Positions 27,810 through 36,645 of a stretch of DNA of 64,000 nt are shown here, piece after piece. A model generated the notes under the pieces. The model was not told the DNA's origin and did not search any database. It saw only the letters and a program-made list of their open reading frames with translations. A program made the translations under genes and the position numbers. The stretch is from NCBI RefSeq assembly GCF_900055185.1, contig NZ_FIZX01000001.1:1-64000 (forward strand). The letters run 5' to 3'. Within the stretch, counting starts at the first letter, position 1; each line of letters begins with the position of its first letter. This DNA comes from Grimontia celer. GTDB lineage: Bacteria > Pseudomonadota > Gammaproteobacteria > Enterobacterales > Vibrionaceae.

Positions 27810-29471
27810 TTACGCGGTGTTTTTCTCCTGAGGGTCATCACTGTTCCCCAGTTCAACATGGGTTACCACACGGTTTCTTCCCCGCTCTTTTGCCAGATAG
27901 AGTGCAGAGTCGGCCACTTCGATAAGACCCTCAATAGAATCAAACTCAGGAAATGTCGCGATGCCCGCACTCAAGGTGGCAGTGAATGTTTCGGGGCCGT
28001 TTGAAAACGGCGTTTTGGCGAACGTACTGCGGAATTCATCAATCAACCTGAGCGCGATATCTGCAGGCGTGTCAGGCAGGATCAGTGCGAATTCTTCACC
28101 GCCATAGCGGGCGCTGGTATCGGTCTTGCGGAAACGGTAATTCAGCAAGCGCGCAACACCTTTGATGACTTTGTCACCGACAGGGTGACCGTACTTGTCA
28201 TTAATGGATTTGAAATGGTCGATATCGATCATCACAAAACTGACGGGAGACTTATGACGTCTGGCGCGCGAAAGTTCACGTTCCAGTGCCATTTTCAGGT
28301 TGGAGTGATTGAGTAATCCGGTCAGGCTGTCTCTGTCCATCATAGCGCTTAGCGCGCGAAAACGGCGGGCACGAATGGATACAGCCTGTGTCAGGTGCAA
28401 GTCGTTAATCGGTTTAGTCAGAAAATCATCCGCGCCGACCTGAAGCGCTTTCATTTGAAGCTTAAGATCGGTTTCACCGGAAAGGTACACGATAGGCACA
28501 TTGGTGTGCGCTGCATGTTGGCGTATCACGCTGGCTGCTTCAACACCTGAGCAATTGGGCATGTAGAGATCCATTAACACCAGATCGGGATGAAATTCGC
28601 CCAACTCATCGAGCAGATGATCCGGACTGTCTACTATGCAAGTTTTCATACCTGCGCCTTGCAGCACTATGGAGTAGTGCTCGGCAAGGGTTCGGTCATC
28701 TTCGACGATCAATACCCGGTATTGAGCGTTATTGGTCTCCCAGAGGGAGTCGAGTAAACCGAGGATATCGTCATACTCAACAGGTTTGTGGAAGAAGGTA
28801 AACGCACCAGCTTTAGCGGCACGTAGGCGACTTTCCCAGCATTCTGTTGCACTCAGCACGACCAAAGGAATCCCGCTGTTTTTACGCCAGACTTTGGTGA
28901 TGTCATCGAGGAGTTTAAAGTCATCAAGGTCAACAATCAGTACCGAAGGTGCCTCTTGATCGAGAGCGACTTTAAGTTCGGTAGCCGTTTCGAACATTGC
29001 TACTTCGTAATCGATATACTGAAGTTGTTCGACCATTTCGGTGGCATCTTCTGGCTTTTCTGCAACCACGTAAACCAGTTGCTTCGTTCGGTCTTGCTCG
29101 TGAAGCAAGGTCACTTCACCGTATGTTAAATCATCAGGGCGTTTGGGTTCGATTTTGGCGATATCGTCAATGCCTGAAATCAGGCGTTCTATATCTTCAT
29201 CGCCGATGGGCAGCGTTTTGTTCTCAATGTGCGGTTTCAGTAATACTTCAATGTCACGGCCGCATTCTCCAAGATCGACAAAGCCCAGCGTAGTGGCGGT
29301 GCCGGCAAGTTTATGCGCTTCCATTACCAATTCTTCCAGCTCGCAAAAATCAGAGGTTTTCTGCGTTTGGATTTTATTCCACAGCGTTTTAATACGCTTC
29401 GTGCGTTTAGAGACGCTGCTGGCGAACTTGGTTTGTTGCTCCTGAAACTTTTTGACTTGAGAAGGTCTCAT
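27810..29471 (-). CDS. Hpt-REC-REC-GGDEF diguanylate cyclase
   Basis: 553 residues. N-terminal Hpt-like segment with EAHKLAGTATTLGF (H53). REC1 (about 132-247) has IVDLDD with Asp181. REC2 (about 251-370) has VEDD and LVLMDLYMP with Asp301. A GGDEF domain (about 375-540) has the active GGEEF (457-461) and RxxD inhibitory site (RKTD 448-451) five residues before it. It should make c-di-GMP from GTP, with product inhibition. ATG overlaps the stop of the REC gene (ATGA), so the two are translationally coupled. Presence of both Hpt and two RECs suggests an end-of-phosphorelay role for the kinase upstream. Confidence 0.92.
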   Translation of the reverse strand: MRPSQVKKFQEQQTKFASSVSKRTKRIKTLWNKIQTQKTSDFCELEELVMEAHKLAGTATTLGFVDLGECGRDIEVLLKPHIENKTLPIGDEDIERLISGIDDIAKIEPKRPDDLTYGEVTLLHEQDRTKQLVYVVAEKPEDATEMVEQLQYIDYEVAMFETATELKVALDQEAPSVLIVDLDDFKLLDDITKVWRKNSGIPLVVLSATECWESRLRAAKAGAFTFFHKPVEYDDILGLLDSLWETNNAQYRVLIVEDDRTLAEHYSIVLQGAGMKTCIVDSPDHLLDELGEFHPDLVLMDLYMPNCSGVEAASVIRQHAAHTNVPIVYLSGETDLKLQMKALQVGADDFLTKPINDLHLTQAVSIRARRFRALSAMMDRDSLTGLLNHSNLKMALERELSRARRHKSPVSFVMIDIDHFKSINDKYGHPVGDKVIKGVARLLNYRFRKTDTSARYGGEEFALILPDTPADIALRLIDEFRSTFAKTPFSNGPETFTATLSAGIATFPEFDSIEGLIEVADSALYLAKERGRNRVVTHVELGNSDDPQEKNTA

Positions 29472-29851
29472 ACACTGCGCCTTTCCATTATTTTTTTGAT
29501 TTCGTCTGCCAGTAGCATTGGGTCAAACGGTTTACTGATAACGCCTATAGCACCACACTCGTGATAGGACTTTATTTCCGAAGGTTGTACCTTGGCAGTC
29601 ATAAAAATGGCTGGCGTCCTTTCCAAATGTGGCATTTCCCTGAGATGTCTGAGCGTCGTAGGGCCATCCATATCGGGCATCATGACATCTAACAACAGAA
29701 GATCTGGGCTTGATAACGCGGCTTTTTCCAACGCGACATCGCCGCATTCGCATGTCAGAAGGACAAAGTCGTCACCTTCCAATGCGAGTTCCGCAACATC
29801 GCGAATATCCTCATCATCTTCAACGTAAAGCACAGTAATTGGCTTATCCAT
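29468..29851 (-). CDS. Single-domain response regulator (CheY-like)
   Basis: 127 residues, one receiver domain and no output domain. Acidic pocket VEDDED, phosphoacceptor in LLLLDVMMPDMDG, switch Thr in FMTAK and conserved Lys in SKPFDP. It overlaps both neighbours: its ATG overlaps the kinase stop (TAATG) and its TGA overlaps the cyclase ATG (ATGA). Likely shuttles phosphate between the kinase and the Hpt domain of the cyclase. Confidence 0.93.
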   Translation of the reverse strand: MDKPITVLYVEDDEDIRDVAELALEGDDFVLLTCECGDVALEKAALSSPDLLLLDVMMPDMDGPTTLRHLREMPHLERTPAIFMTAKVQPSEIKSYHECGAIGVISKPFDPMLLADEIKKIMERRSV

Positions 29852-32277
29852 TACATCGCCTCTCTGGGAAATGTTTTCTTAAGTATAAGACGCAGTTCAG
29901 ATTTAAGACTGCCGATATTCAAGGTGTGAATGTCATGGCTGGCAATCACCACTTCAGATTGAGGAATATCCTGAGATCCTCGAGTGAGAAATACTGTTGG
30001 AATATTTCGGCGGCTAAGCTGATCCATCAGCTTGTCGAGCGGCTCAGAAAGGGGATATTCAACCATGACCAGCTCAAAGGGTTGCTGGCCTAAAGCTAGG
30101 TTTGCTCTCGATACCGTATCTGCTCCGGAAATCTCGCAAGAGGGGTAAAACTGGTTTCGAAGGTCTCTCAGTAAGCTGTTTTTTGCTCCGACATATAAAA
30201 TTTGGAATGCAGCCAGTGGTAAAGCGTTTTGTTGGTCTTTTGACTGCAATGAAGTTGTATCAAAGGGTAAGGTGAAGAAAAATGTTGAGCCTTCATTTGG
30301 CGTCGAGAAGAAGTTTATTTCGCCCTGGTGTGCATCAATGATGGATTTGGAAATGGCCAGCCCAAGGCCTGTGCCGCCAACGCGTCGGGTATCAGAGCTA
30401 TCTGCTTGAGAAAACCGCTGGAATATCTTTTCATGGAACTCGCTGGGAATGCCAGATCCCGTATCTGTGATTTCAACTTTGTACGTGTCTTTTTGAACGC
30501 TCAAAAATACTTCAACGGTATCGCCGACGTTGGAATACTTAATGGCATTGGAAAGTAAATTTGCCATGACTTGCTGCAATCGTGTCGAGTCTGCATTGAT
30601 ATAGGCGCTTTCTGTGTCGGTTTGGAATGATATCCCTACCTTGTGCTGGCGAGCATAATCCAAATTGTCTTCAACTGATCGTGTGATGATGCTGTAAAGG
30701 TTGTTGCGATGAAAGCTGTACATCATTTGATCGGATTCGAGCTTTTCAATGTCTAAAATGTCATTGATTAGCAGGGTGAGTCGCTCACAATTCCTGAGCG
30801 CCAGTGACAACATCTTCTGTGTTTTGGCGGGTAATTCATCTGAGAACTTACCCAGAATTAAACCAAGCGCACCCCGTATAGAGGTAAGAGGGGTACGAAG
30901 CTCATGGCTAACGGTAGCAACGAATTCACTTTTCATGGCATCGGCTTTTTTCCGGGAAGTAATGTCACGAATAATCCCTGTAAACATTCGCCTTCCAGAC
31001 ACTCGCATTTCACTGACTGATAGCTCTGCGGAAAAAGTGGTGCCGTTCTTGCGCTTAGCGACCACTTCGCGACCAACACCGATGATTTTTGCCTGCTTTC
31101 CTGATAAGTAATTGCTCAAGTAGGTATCGTGCTCTCTCGAAAAGTTTTCCGGCATTAACATGTTGATTTTCTTTCCGATGACATCATTCGCTCTGTAGCC
31201 AAACAGCCCTTCTGCGGCCGGGTTAAAGGTGGCGACATAGCCCTTCGAATCAATGGTAATAATGGCGTCCATCACAGTGTCGACTATTGCCAATAACTGA
31301 CTTTGTCCCGACTGACGCTCTTCCTGTAGATTGAGCTCGTTAATTCGATTGATTTCCAGGGTAGCCTGATTGAATGATTCCGCGAGCGTGGTGAGTTCTT
31401 CGTCAGATGCTGACGTTTTTACAGGGTATTTACCGGCTTTCACTTCGTTGGCAAGTTCAACAATGGGTGTGGCCATTTTTTGTCCAAGATGGCGGGTAAT
31501 GAGCACAAGAGGAAGCATGGCGACCAAGGCGAGAATAATGAAGTTGGTTAGCCAGGGAGTGATCACGCCAAGCATGGAAATATAGGGTTCATTGAGTGTA
31601 ATGGATATGTCGAAGTTGCTGATGAGCATGTTTGGAGAGGGCTTTCTGGACACTTTGATACCTGGTGCATCGATGTTGCCTTCGGTAAATCCCCATTTTT
31701 GGTGCACATTGAGATGGTAACTGTGACCTAAGTTCTCCAGAGCCGCTTTGGTGAGGTTATCCAGATTAATCTTGGCGATGATGCCACCCTGAACTGCATA
31801 GTAATAACTAATAGGTTCAATGATGTAAAAACTGCCATTGATAAATGTCACATAGCCACGGCCAGAGGCTAAGGTGTCTGTCACCAAGTTTGGGCTGTAC
31901 CATCTGACGTCTTCTTCTCTTTCATCGAGTGCGTTTCCTGCATAATCAAACAACAGCGCATCTTCAATGGCGGTATAGAGTGTCAAATCCTCCAATGCGT
32001 GGTGGAAATAGTATTGCCCGCTACCGATATTTATCAGACTGTTAATGGAGAGTTGACTTTGCGCGGTTCGTGAAACTGCCCGCTGTTGTGTTTTGAGTTC
32101 AAGGTCGAGCAGGCTTAACGTATTAAAGGCTTCTGCATGAAGTTTGTTTTGTAACTGGCGTTCCACACGGAGCATCTCCATGACGAGTGTGGCGCCGACA
32201 AGCACGAACAAGAAGGAAACCAGCAGAAGCAGTAGTCGCCTGGAAAAACGATTGGCAATACTGGTTTTCGTGGCCAT
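29851..32277 (-). CDS. Membrane sensor histidine kinase with HAMP and PAS
   Basis: 808 residues. Membrane segment about 14-34; periplasmic sensing region about 37-240; second segment about 243-262; HAMP about 263-315; PAS about 325-445; HisKA with SHELRTP (H458); HATPase with NLLSNAIKYS, DTGSGIP (605-611) and GGTGLGLAI (634-642). The C-terminal 110 residues look like a degenerate receiver without the usual phosphoacceptor Asp (LVMVEYPL). Its TGATG overlap with the solute-binding gene and its own overlap with the REC gene indicate a single coupled unit. Confidence 0.92.
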   Translation of the reverse strand: MATKTSIANRFSRRLLLLLVSFLFVLVGATLVMEMLRVERQLQNKLHAEAFNTLSLLDLELKTQQRAVSRTAQSQLSINSLINIGSGQYYFHHALEDLTLYTAIEDALLFDYAGNALDEREEDVRWYSPNLVTDTLASGRGYVTFINGSFYIIEPISYYYAVQGGIIAKINLDNLTKAALENLGHSYHLNVHQKWGFTEGNIDAPGIKVSRKPSPNMLISNFDISITLNEPYISMLGVITPWLTNFIILALVAMLPLVLITRHLGQKMATPIVELANEVKAGKYPVKTSASDEELTTLAESFNQATLEINRINELNLQEERQSGQSQLLAIVDTVMDAIITIDSKGYVATFNPAAEGLFGYRANDVIGKKINMLMPENFSREHDTYLSNYLSGKQAKIIGVGREVVAKRKNGTTFSAELSVSEMRVSGRRMFTGIIRDITSRKKADAMKSEFVATVSHELRTPLTSIRGALGLILGKFSDELPAKTQKMLSLALRNCERLTLLINDILDIEKLESDQMMYSFHRNNLYSIITRSVEDNLDYARQHKVGISFQTDTESAYINADSTRLQQVMANLLSNAIKYSNVGDTVEVFLSVQKDTYKVEITDTGSGIPSEFHEKIFQRFSQADSSDTRRVGGTGLGLAISKSIIDAHQGEINFFSTPNEGSTFFFTLPFDTTSLQSKDQQNALPLAAFQILYVGAKNSLLRDLRNQFYPSCEISGADTVSRANLALGQQPFELVMVEYPLSEPLDKLMDQLSRRNIPTVFLTRGSQDIPQSEVVIASHDIHTLNIGSLKSELRLILKKTFPREAM

Positions 32278-34388
32278 CAGTGGTCATGCTCCAGAGGGTA
32301 AAGGTTCCCATCCTTATAAAATGCGAAAAGGTAATCTTTTGCAGTCAGTGCATCTTGTTTTCCATGACTGAAAGGAGAGCGGTATGGTTTCATCAGTCCA
32401 TCGTAACGCTCCAGCTTGGTCAGCTCTTTTTGAATTGCTGACATGTCGGCAGTGCCCGCTTTCTCTGCTGCAATTGCCAACATATGCATTAGGTCGTAGG
32501 CATGCGCCGTGCCGGATGGAGCTTGAATATCAGACTCATGTTTGGTGCCATAGCGTTGATGATAGCGTTGAGCCAAGGTTCTGGCAGCAGGTGTACTGTT
32601 TTCTATGAAGGTGAAAGTTTGAAGTACACGTAGGTCAACAGCTTTCAGTGCTTCTTCAGAGCGCTTGGCGAACTCCGAACCGGTAATGCCCCAATGAGAA
32701 AAAACAACAGGTGACGTAGGGTGTGTGGCTAAGTGAGTGACGAATTTTTCACCCTCTACTGCGTTACCCACAAAAATGACCGCTTCAGCGCCCTTCTCTA
32801 TGAGGTTACTGACTTTGTTATCCATGTTTTTCTCGCCCCAATCAAACCATTCAATGTGAGTGGGGACGAGTGACCGTTGCTCCATCTGTTTCGTTAAGCC
32901 TTCGAAGTTACTTCTTCCCCAGCCGTTATTTACGAGCAGTAACCCAATGTTGTCAGAAACATCCAGAGCGCCTTCAAGCAGAAACTGGGCGGCATATTCA
33001 TCTCTGACTGATACCCGAAAGACAAAATTTGGGTCTTTACCGTTATTGACTATGGGAGTGGCTGCAGCCCAAGGAGCGAGCATCAAGATCTTGCGTTCAT
33101 GCAGTAAATCAAGCTCTGCCAATACCACTGGACTGCTAATACCGCTAAATACGGCAAGCAGGTTTGGCAGCGTTGAAAAAACTTCAATGTTATCCAACCC
33201 TCTGGAAGGCACCATGGAGTTGTTTCGGACGATCAATTTGACCTCTTTGCCTAAGATGCCACCTTTTTGATTGATTTCATCCAGAGCCAGTTCGATACCG
33301 CGGCGAATGGATAGCCCCGAAATAGCAGCGCTTCCGATCATGTCAGCGTCCAATCCTACAATGAGTTTATCTGGGTGGGGCTGCTTCCAGTTTTCTTTTC
33401 CTTGAAGCACTTGCTCGATATAGGACGTGCCGATATGCATTCTATTTTTCTCTAGAACACCTGAAGAGGTTTGCTTCATCCAAGCGAGCAAAGGACCAGA
33501 GGGTCTATGTGTTATGCCTTCTTCATTCAAATTCGCCAGTGCAATGTTGTCTTTCCGCAGCGCAATTTCATATTGGAAGGAAGTGGCTACGTTGGCGGCG
33601 CTTTCAATCAGGTCAAGATGGGTAGGTGATAGCTTCTTTTTGGTGTGTTCAGACATGATCAATAATTGGGTTTGGTGACCATGCCGGGTGAGATAAAGGC
33701 TTTGCCCAGTGATTCGCCTTGCAGAAAGTTGGCTGAGTGTGATCTCCTCACCATCTAAATCTCCATTTGAGAAAGCCAATGTGACCATCTCATCCGATAC
33801 GGGAATGGCGAGGCTATCCCAAGCTGAGAATTGCTCACGAATCGTGGTGCTTTCTGTGACGCGAAAACGGCGCTTTTTAAATTGTGAGGCATTCTCTAAT
33901 GGGAATGTAGTGACAAGGTGCTTGAATCCGCCATCCCAAAACGCCAATCCGACAATATCATTCTTGTAAAGGTTATTGAGTAACTGTCGACCTGCGGGGC
34001 TTTTGTAAACCTGTCTAATTTGGTCATGTTCGGTGAAGAAAAAAGGCAAATCAAACAACTCAAGAGCAGGGGAGAGATACGACATTTTTGAGCTGGTGAT
34101 CACCGCAAAATCTACTTCACCTTTTTGAACAGAGGCAACAAGCTCCCTTTCACTGATATGTGGGGCTTTATTAGATGTTGAAACTGTTATCTGACCTTTC
34201 GTTCTCTCCTTAATCAGGGAGGCAAAGTAAAGCGCCGCTTCAGAGCTAGCACTGCCTTCATGGCCAGAGACAGCGAGGTTTAAGGCCAGAGTTGGAGTTT
34301 CCCCCAATTTTTCACTTTCAGAGACCTCACGGTTGTCACAGCCTGTTATCAACATCAACAACGTTGCCAGTGTGAAGATGTATCTCAT
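32277..34388 (-). CDS. Double solute-binding lipoprotein: TRAP DctP-like plus ABC LIVBP-like fusion
   Basis: 703 residues from ATG 34388 (SD GGGGA); a TTG at 34427 is less likely. Lipoprotein signal peptide with LITGC. The first half (about 30-320) reads as a TRAP DctP-type binding protein (ALYFASLIKERTKGQITV, LFDLPFFF, RFRVTES). The second half (about 340-690) reads as a periplasmic binding protein of the Leu/Ile/Val family (GLDADMIGSAAISGLSIRRGIELALDEINQKGGILGKE, cited here by its key residues GLSIRRGIELA and INQKGGILG). No TRAP or ABC permease is nearby, and its stop overlaps the kinase start, so it most likely serves as a two-ligand sensor for the kinase. Confidence 0.85.
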   Translation of the reverse strand: MRYIFTLATLLMLITGCDNREVSESEKLGETPTLALNLAVSGHEGSASSEAALYFASLIKERTKGQITVSTSNKAPHISERELVASVQKGEVDFAVITSSKMSYLSPALELFDLPFFFTEHDQIRQVYKSPAGRQLLNNLYKNDIVGLAFWDGGFKHLVTTFPLENASQFKKRRFRVTESTTIREQFSAWDSLAIPVSDEMVTLAFSNGDLDGEEITLSQLSARRITGQSLYLTRHGHQTQLLIMSEHTKKKLSPTHLDLIESAANVATSFQYEIALRKDNIALANLNEEGITHRPSGPLLAWMKQTSSGVLEKNRMHIGTSYIEQVLQGKENWKQPHPDKLIVGLDADMIGSAAISGLSIRRGIELALDEINQKGGILGKEVKLIVRNNSMVPSRGLDNIEVFSTLPNLLAVFSGISSPVVLAELDLLHERKILMLAPWAAATPIVNNGKDPNFVFRVSVRDEYAAQFLLEGALDVSDNIGLLLVNNGWGRSNFEGLTKQMEQRSLVPTHIEWFDWGEKNMDNKVSNLIEKGAEAVIFVGNAVEGEKFVTHLATHPTSPVVFSHWGITGSEFAKRSEEALKAVDLRVLQTFTFIENSTPAARTLAQRYHQRYGTKHESDIQAPSGTAHAYDLMHMLAIAAEKAGTADMSAIQKELTKLERYDGLMKPYRSPFSHGKQDALTAKDYLFAFYKDGNLYPLEHDH

Positions 34389-34486
34389 TGTTTTCCCCGC
34401 CTGAATAAGACTTTTATGCTTCTTCAAAGATTAGGAATGAGACAGGTGATTTTCCAGTGGGAATATGATGAACGTAGTGCGGTAAA

Positions 34487-34507
34487 CCAGCCCTCAGGAA
34501 GGGCTGG
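34487..34507 (-). terminator. Probable terminator for the GntR gene, now separated from it
   Basis: Perfect 8-bp stem CCAGCCCT / AGGGCTGG with a 5-nt loop, followed on the minus strand by TTTA. It lies beyond the 280-bp element relative to the GntR gene, as if the element had landed between gene and terminator. Confidence 0.6.
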
Positions 34508-34523
34508 TGGGGAAGTAAGTGCC

Positions 34524-34803
34524 AGGGCCTGTTGACCTTTGGTGGTTAAACTTTGTTCTAGCTATAAGCGTTTTAGGCGCGGCGAGGTGTGTGCCGCCTA
34601 GTCATTCTAAGCAAATACACCTCAACAAAGCATAAAACGCTTAGAGTACGGGACGCGCAGTCGAACCCTTCGGGCAGCGTTTGTGGGGAATTTCTGCTGC
34701 GTTATCGGCTTCTCATGTAGGCGAGCTACACATCGAAGCCTCTGCCTTGCATAAAACCCCCACAAACTGCTGCAAAAATCACCACCAAAGGTCAACAGGC
34801 CCT
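34524..34803. mobile_element. 280-bp MITE-like element with perfect 23-bp terminal inverted repeats
   Basis: AGGGCCTGTTGACCTTTGGT.. at 34524-34546 is exactly the reverse complement of 34781-34803. Inside are further nested hairpins: AAGCGTTTTA / TAAAACGCTT, an imperfect GCAGCGTTTGTGGGG / CCCCCACAAACTGCTGC pair, and GGCTTCTCATGTAG / CTACACATCGAAGCC. No ORF. No clear target-site duplication. The right end supplies two bases of the GntR stop codon. Confidence 0.82.
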
Positions 34804-35530
34804 AACGTTGGGTAACTTGATGAATATTAAACAAATCACTGTTAATTGTGGCGATGGTGTACTCGAATGGCGTGCCATCATCAAAAGAGACCACTTCGCG
34901 AAGCTCGATCATGGCCTGTCCTTCATCGACATTGAGAAGCTCTGCCAGCTCTGAGTCCCGCAGATTAAAGGCGGAAATATCCTGCTCACGGGTTTGTACT
35001 TTCTTGCCTGTCATCTGCTCCATGTAACCGTATTTCGAGTGTTCAATCTGGTTGAACTCAAAGCCATCGCAAACCGCGACCGGGATATGGGTTTGCTCAA
35101 AAGACACTGGCATGCTGCCAAAGCTCATCAAACGCTCGATGTAGTAAACCTTTTCGTTGGGTTTGATACGAAGGGCGTGGGCGATTTGTACATTCGGCAC
35201 TTCGATAATCGCGCTGGAAATAACGCGTCTTACCGCGCTTTGGCCTGCTTTCTGCGCCTGCTCATCAAAAGGGGAAAGCGCATGGAAATTGCCACTTGGT
35301 GTGGCTTGTCCTGAGCCTACATAAAGACCGGAACCTTTAACACGGTAAACCATGCCTTGCTCGACCAGATAGCGGGTGGCTTCTCGCACGGTCACACGCG
35401 TAATACCCAGATGTTTGGCGATACCCGCTTCGGTATCCAGTTTGTCGCCGGGAGAGAGATTGGCGCTTTCGATTTTGCGCTCAATGAAGTCGATGACTTC
35501 CTGTTGCTTCCCTGTCACTTTAAACGTCAT
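34802..35530 (-). CDS. GntR-family (HutC/UTRA) transcriptional regulator
   Basis: 242 residues from ATG 35530 (SD AAGAGACG); an in-frame extension to 35596 is not supported. N-terminal winged HTH: PGDKLDTEAGIAKHLGITRVTVREA. C-terminal UTRA effector domain: VYYIERLMSFGSMPVSFEQTHIP and PFEYTIATINSD. Probable regulator of the adjacent PTS-transketolase operon, whose upstream region carries CTATACAG sites. Its stop TAG overlaps the end of the 280-bp repeat. Effector likely a phosphorylated sugar. Confidence 0.88.
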   Translation of the reverse strand: MTFKVTGKQQEVIDFIERKIESANLSPGDKLDTEAGIAKHLGITRVTVREATRYLVEQGMVYRVKGSGLYVGSGQATPSGNFHALSPFDEQAQKAGQSAVRRVISSAIIEVPNVQIAHALRIKPNEKVYYIERLMSFGSMPVSFEQTHIPVAVCDGFEFNQIEHSKYGYMEQMTGKKVQTREQDISAFNLRDSELAELLNVDEGQAMIELREVVSFDDGTPFEYTIATINSDLFNIHQVTQR

Positions 35531-35586
35531 AGCGTCTCTTTTTTCGTTATTTATTAGCCGACTGACTGCAATGTTATTGAGTGTTT

Positions 35587-35606
35587 CTAGGGTCAACAGA
35601 CCCTAG
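35587..35606. promoter_or_regulatory. Perfect palindrome upstream of the GntR gene
   Basis: CTAGGGTC-AACA-GACCCTAG, 57-76 bp upstream of the GntR start. It may be an operator, or a remnant of the repeat family that ends in GGTCAACAGGCCC. Confidence 0.5.
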
Positions 35607-35617
35607 TTTGCAGATCT

Positions 35618-35646
35618 AAAAACGGCGGATCCCTGATCCGCCGTTT
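35618..35646 (-). terminator. Intrinsic terminator after the PTS-transketolase operon
   Basis: AAACGGCGGATC / GATCCGCCGTTT with a 3-nt loop, then T-run on the minus strand. It separates the operon from the GntR gene. Confidence 0.9.
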
Positions 35647-35706
35647 AGTTTATGTTATCGCTAGGTGAATACAAACTGTCACCTGCATTTCGCTATATCC
35701 GAGCGA

Positions 35707-36645
35707 TCACGCACTCAGCAAAGTAGTGCAGAAATCCGCAATGCGTTCGGCGCTGATGCCATATGCATCTTTCAGAAAATCGAGTGAGCCCACCTGACCG
35801 TATTGCTCCTGCACGCCAAGCTTGTGGAAACTTTGCAGTGCAACGCCGCCAGAGAGCAGTTCAGAAGCCACTGCATCACCCAGACCACCAATCACATTGT
35901 GATTTTCAACCGTCACCACACGGCCAGTCTTACGTGCCTCTGCAATCAAAAGCTCGGTATCCAGCGGTTTGATCGTGTGCATGTCGATAACCGCAACGGT
36001 TTTACCTGTGTTAGCTTCGATTTGCTCCGCCGCTTCCAATGCATCATGCACACAGATACCCGCCGCAATGATGGTGAGATCTGCGCCTTCTTTAAGAAGA
36101 TTACCCTTACCGATTTCAATATCGTCTTCCGAGCCATAAATCGCCGGTAAGTCTTTGCGGGTGGAGCGTATGTAGTTCACACCTTTGTGCTCATAGGCAT
36201 AACGCATCGCTGCGCGAAGCACCGATTCATCTGACACATCAATCACAGTCGCATTCGGCACCAAGCGCATCAAGCCTGTGTCTTCAAACGGCATGTGGGT
36301 ACCACCGTTGGTGACAGCGGTTACGCCTGCATCACTGCCGAAGATATTGATATGTTGGCCTGCGTAGCCGCCTGCAAGGAAAATCTGATCGTAGCAACGA
36401 CGGGTAGCGAAGCAGCCAAACGAGTGAACAAAAGGCACTTTGCCTACTGCCGACAAACCTGACGCCACACCAATCATATTGGCTTCGGCAATACCGCAGT
36501 TCAGGAAGTTGTTTGGAAATGTTTGCGCGAATTTCTTGGTGCTGACACTGCCCATCAGGTCCGCTTCCAGCACCATCACATTGTCATGTTGCTCAGCCAG
36601 TTCCATCAGCATTTCTGCATGGATAACGCGAAGTTCTTTGCTCAT
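35707..36645 (-). CDS. Transketolase, C-terminal subunit
   Basis: 312 residues holding the pyrimidine-binding and C-terminal transketolase domains, as in split two-gene transketolases. Catalytic Glu region LNCGIAEANMIGVASGLS, and GTHMPFEDTGLMR are visible. The ATG overlaps the stop of the N-terminal subunit gene (ATGA). Together they should transfer two-carbon units between sugar phosphates. Which sugar is unknown. Confidence 0.92.
   Translation of the reverse strand: MSKELRVIHAEMLMELAEQHDNVMVLEADLMGSVSTKKFAQTFPNNFLNCGIAEANMIGVASGLSAVGKVPFVHSFGCFATRRCYDQIFLAGGYAGQHINIFGSDAGVTAVTNGGTHMPFEDTGLMRLVPNATVIDVSDESVLRAAMRYAYEHKGVNYIRSTRKDLPAIYGSEDDIEIGKGNLLKEGADLTIIAAGICVHDALEAAEQIEANTGKTVAVIDMHTIKPLDTELLIAEARKTGRVVTVENHNVIGGLGDAVASELLSGGVALQSFHKLGVQEQYGQVGSLDFLKDAYGISAERIADFCTTLLSA

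Noticed and set aside
34524-34803. Target-site duplication of the 280-bp element
   Set aside because: Flanks GTGCC and AACGTT show no direct repeat, so the insertion mechanism cannot be stated.
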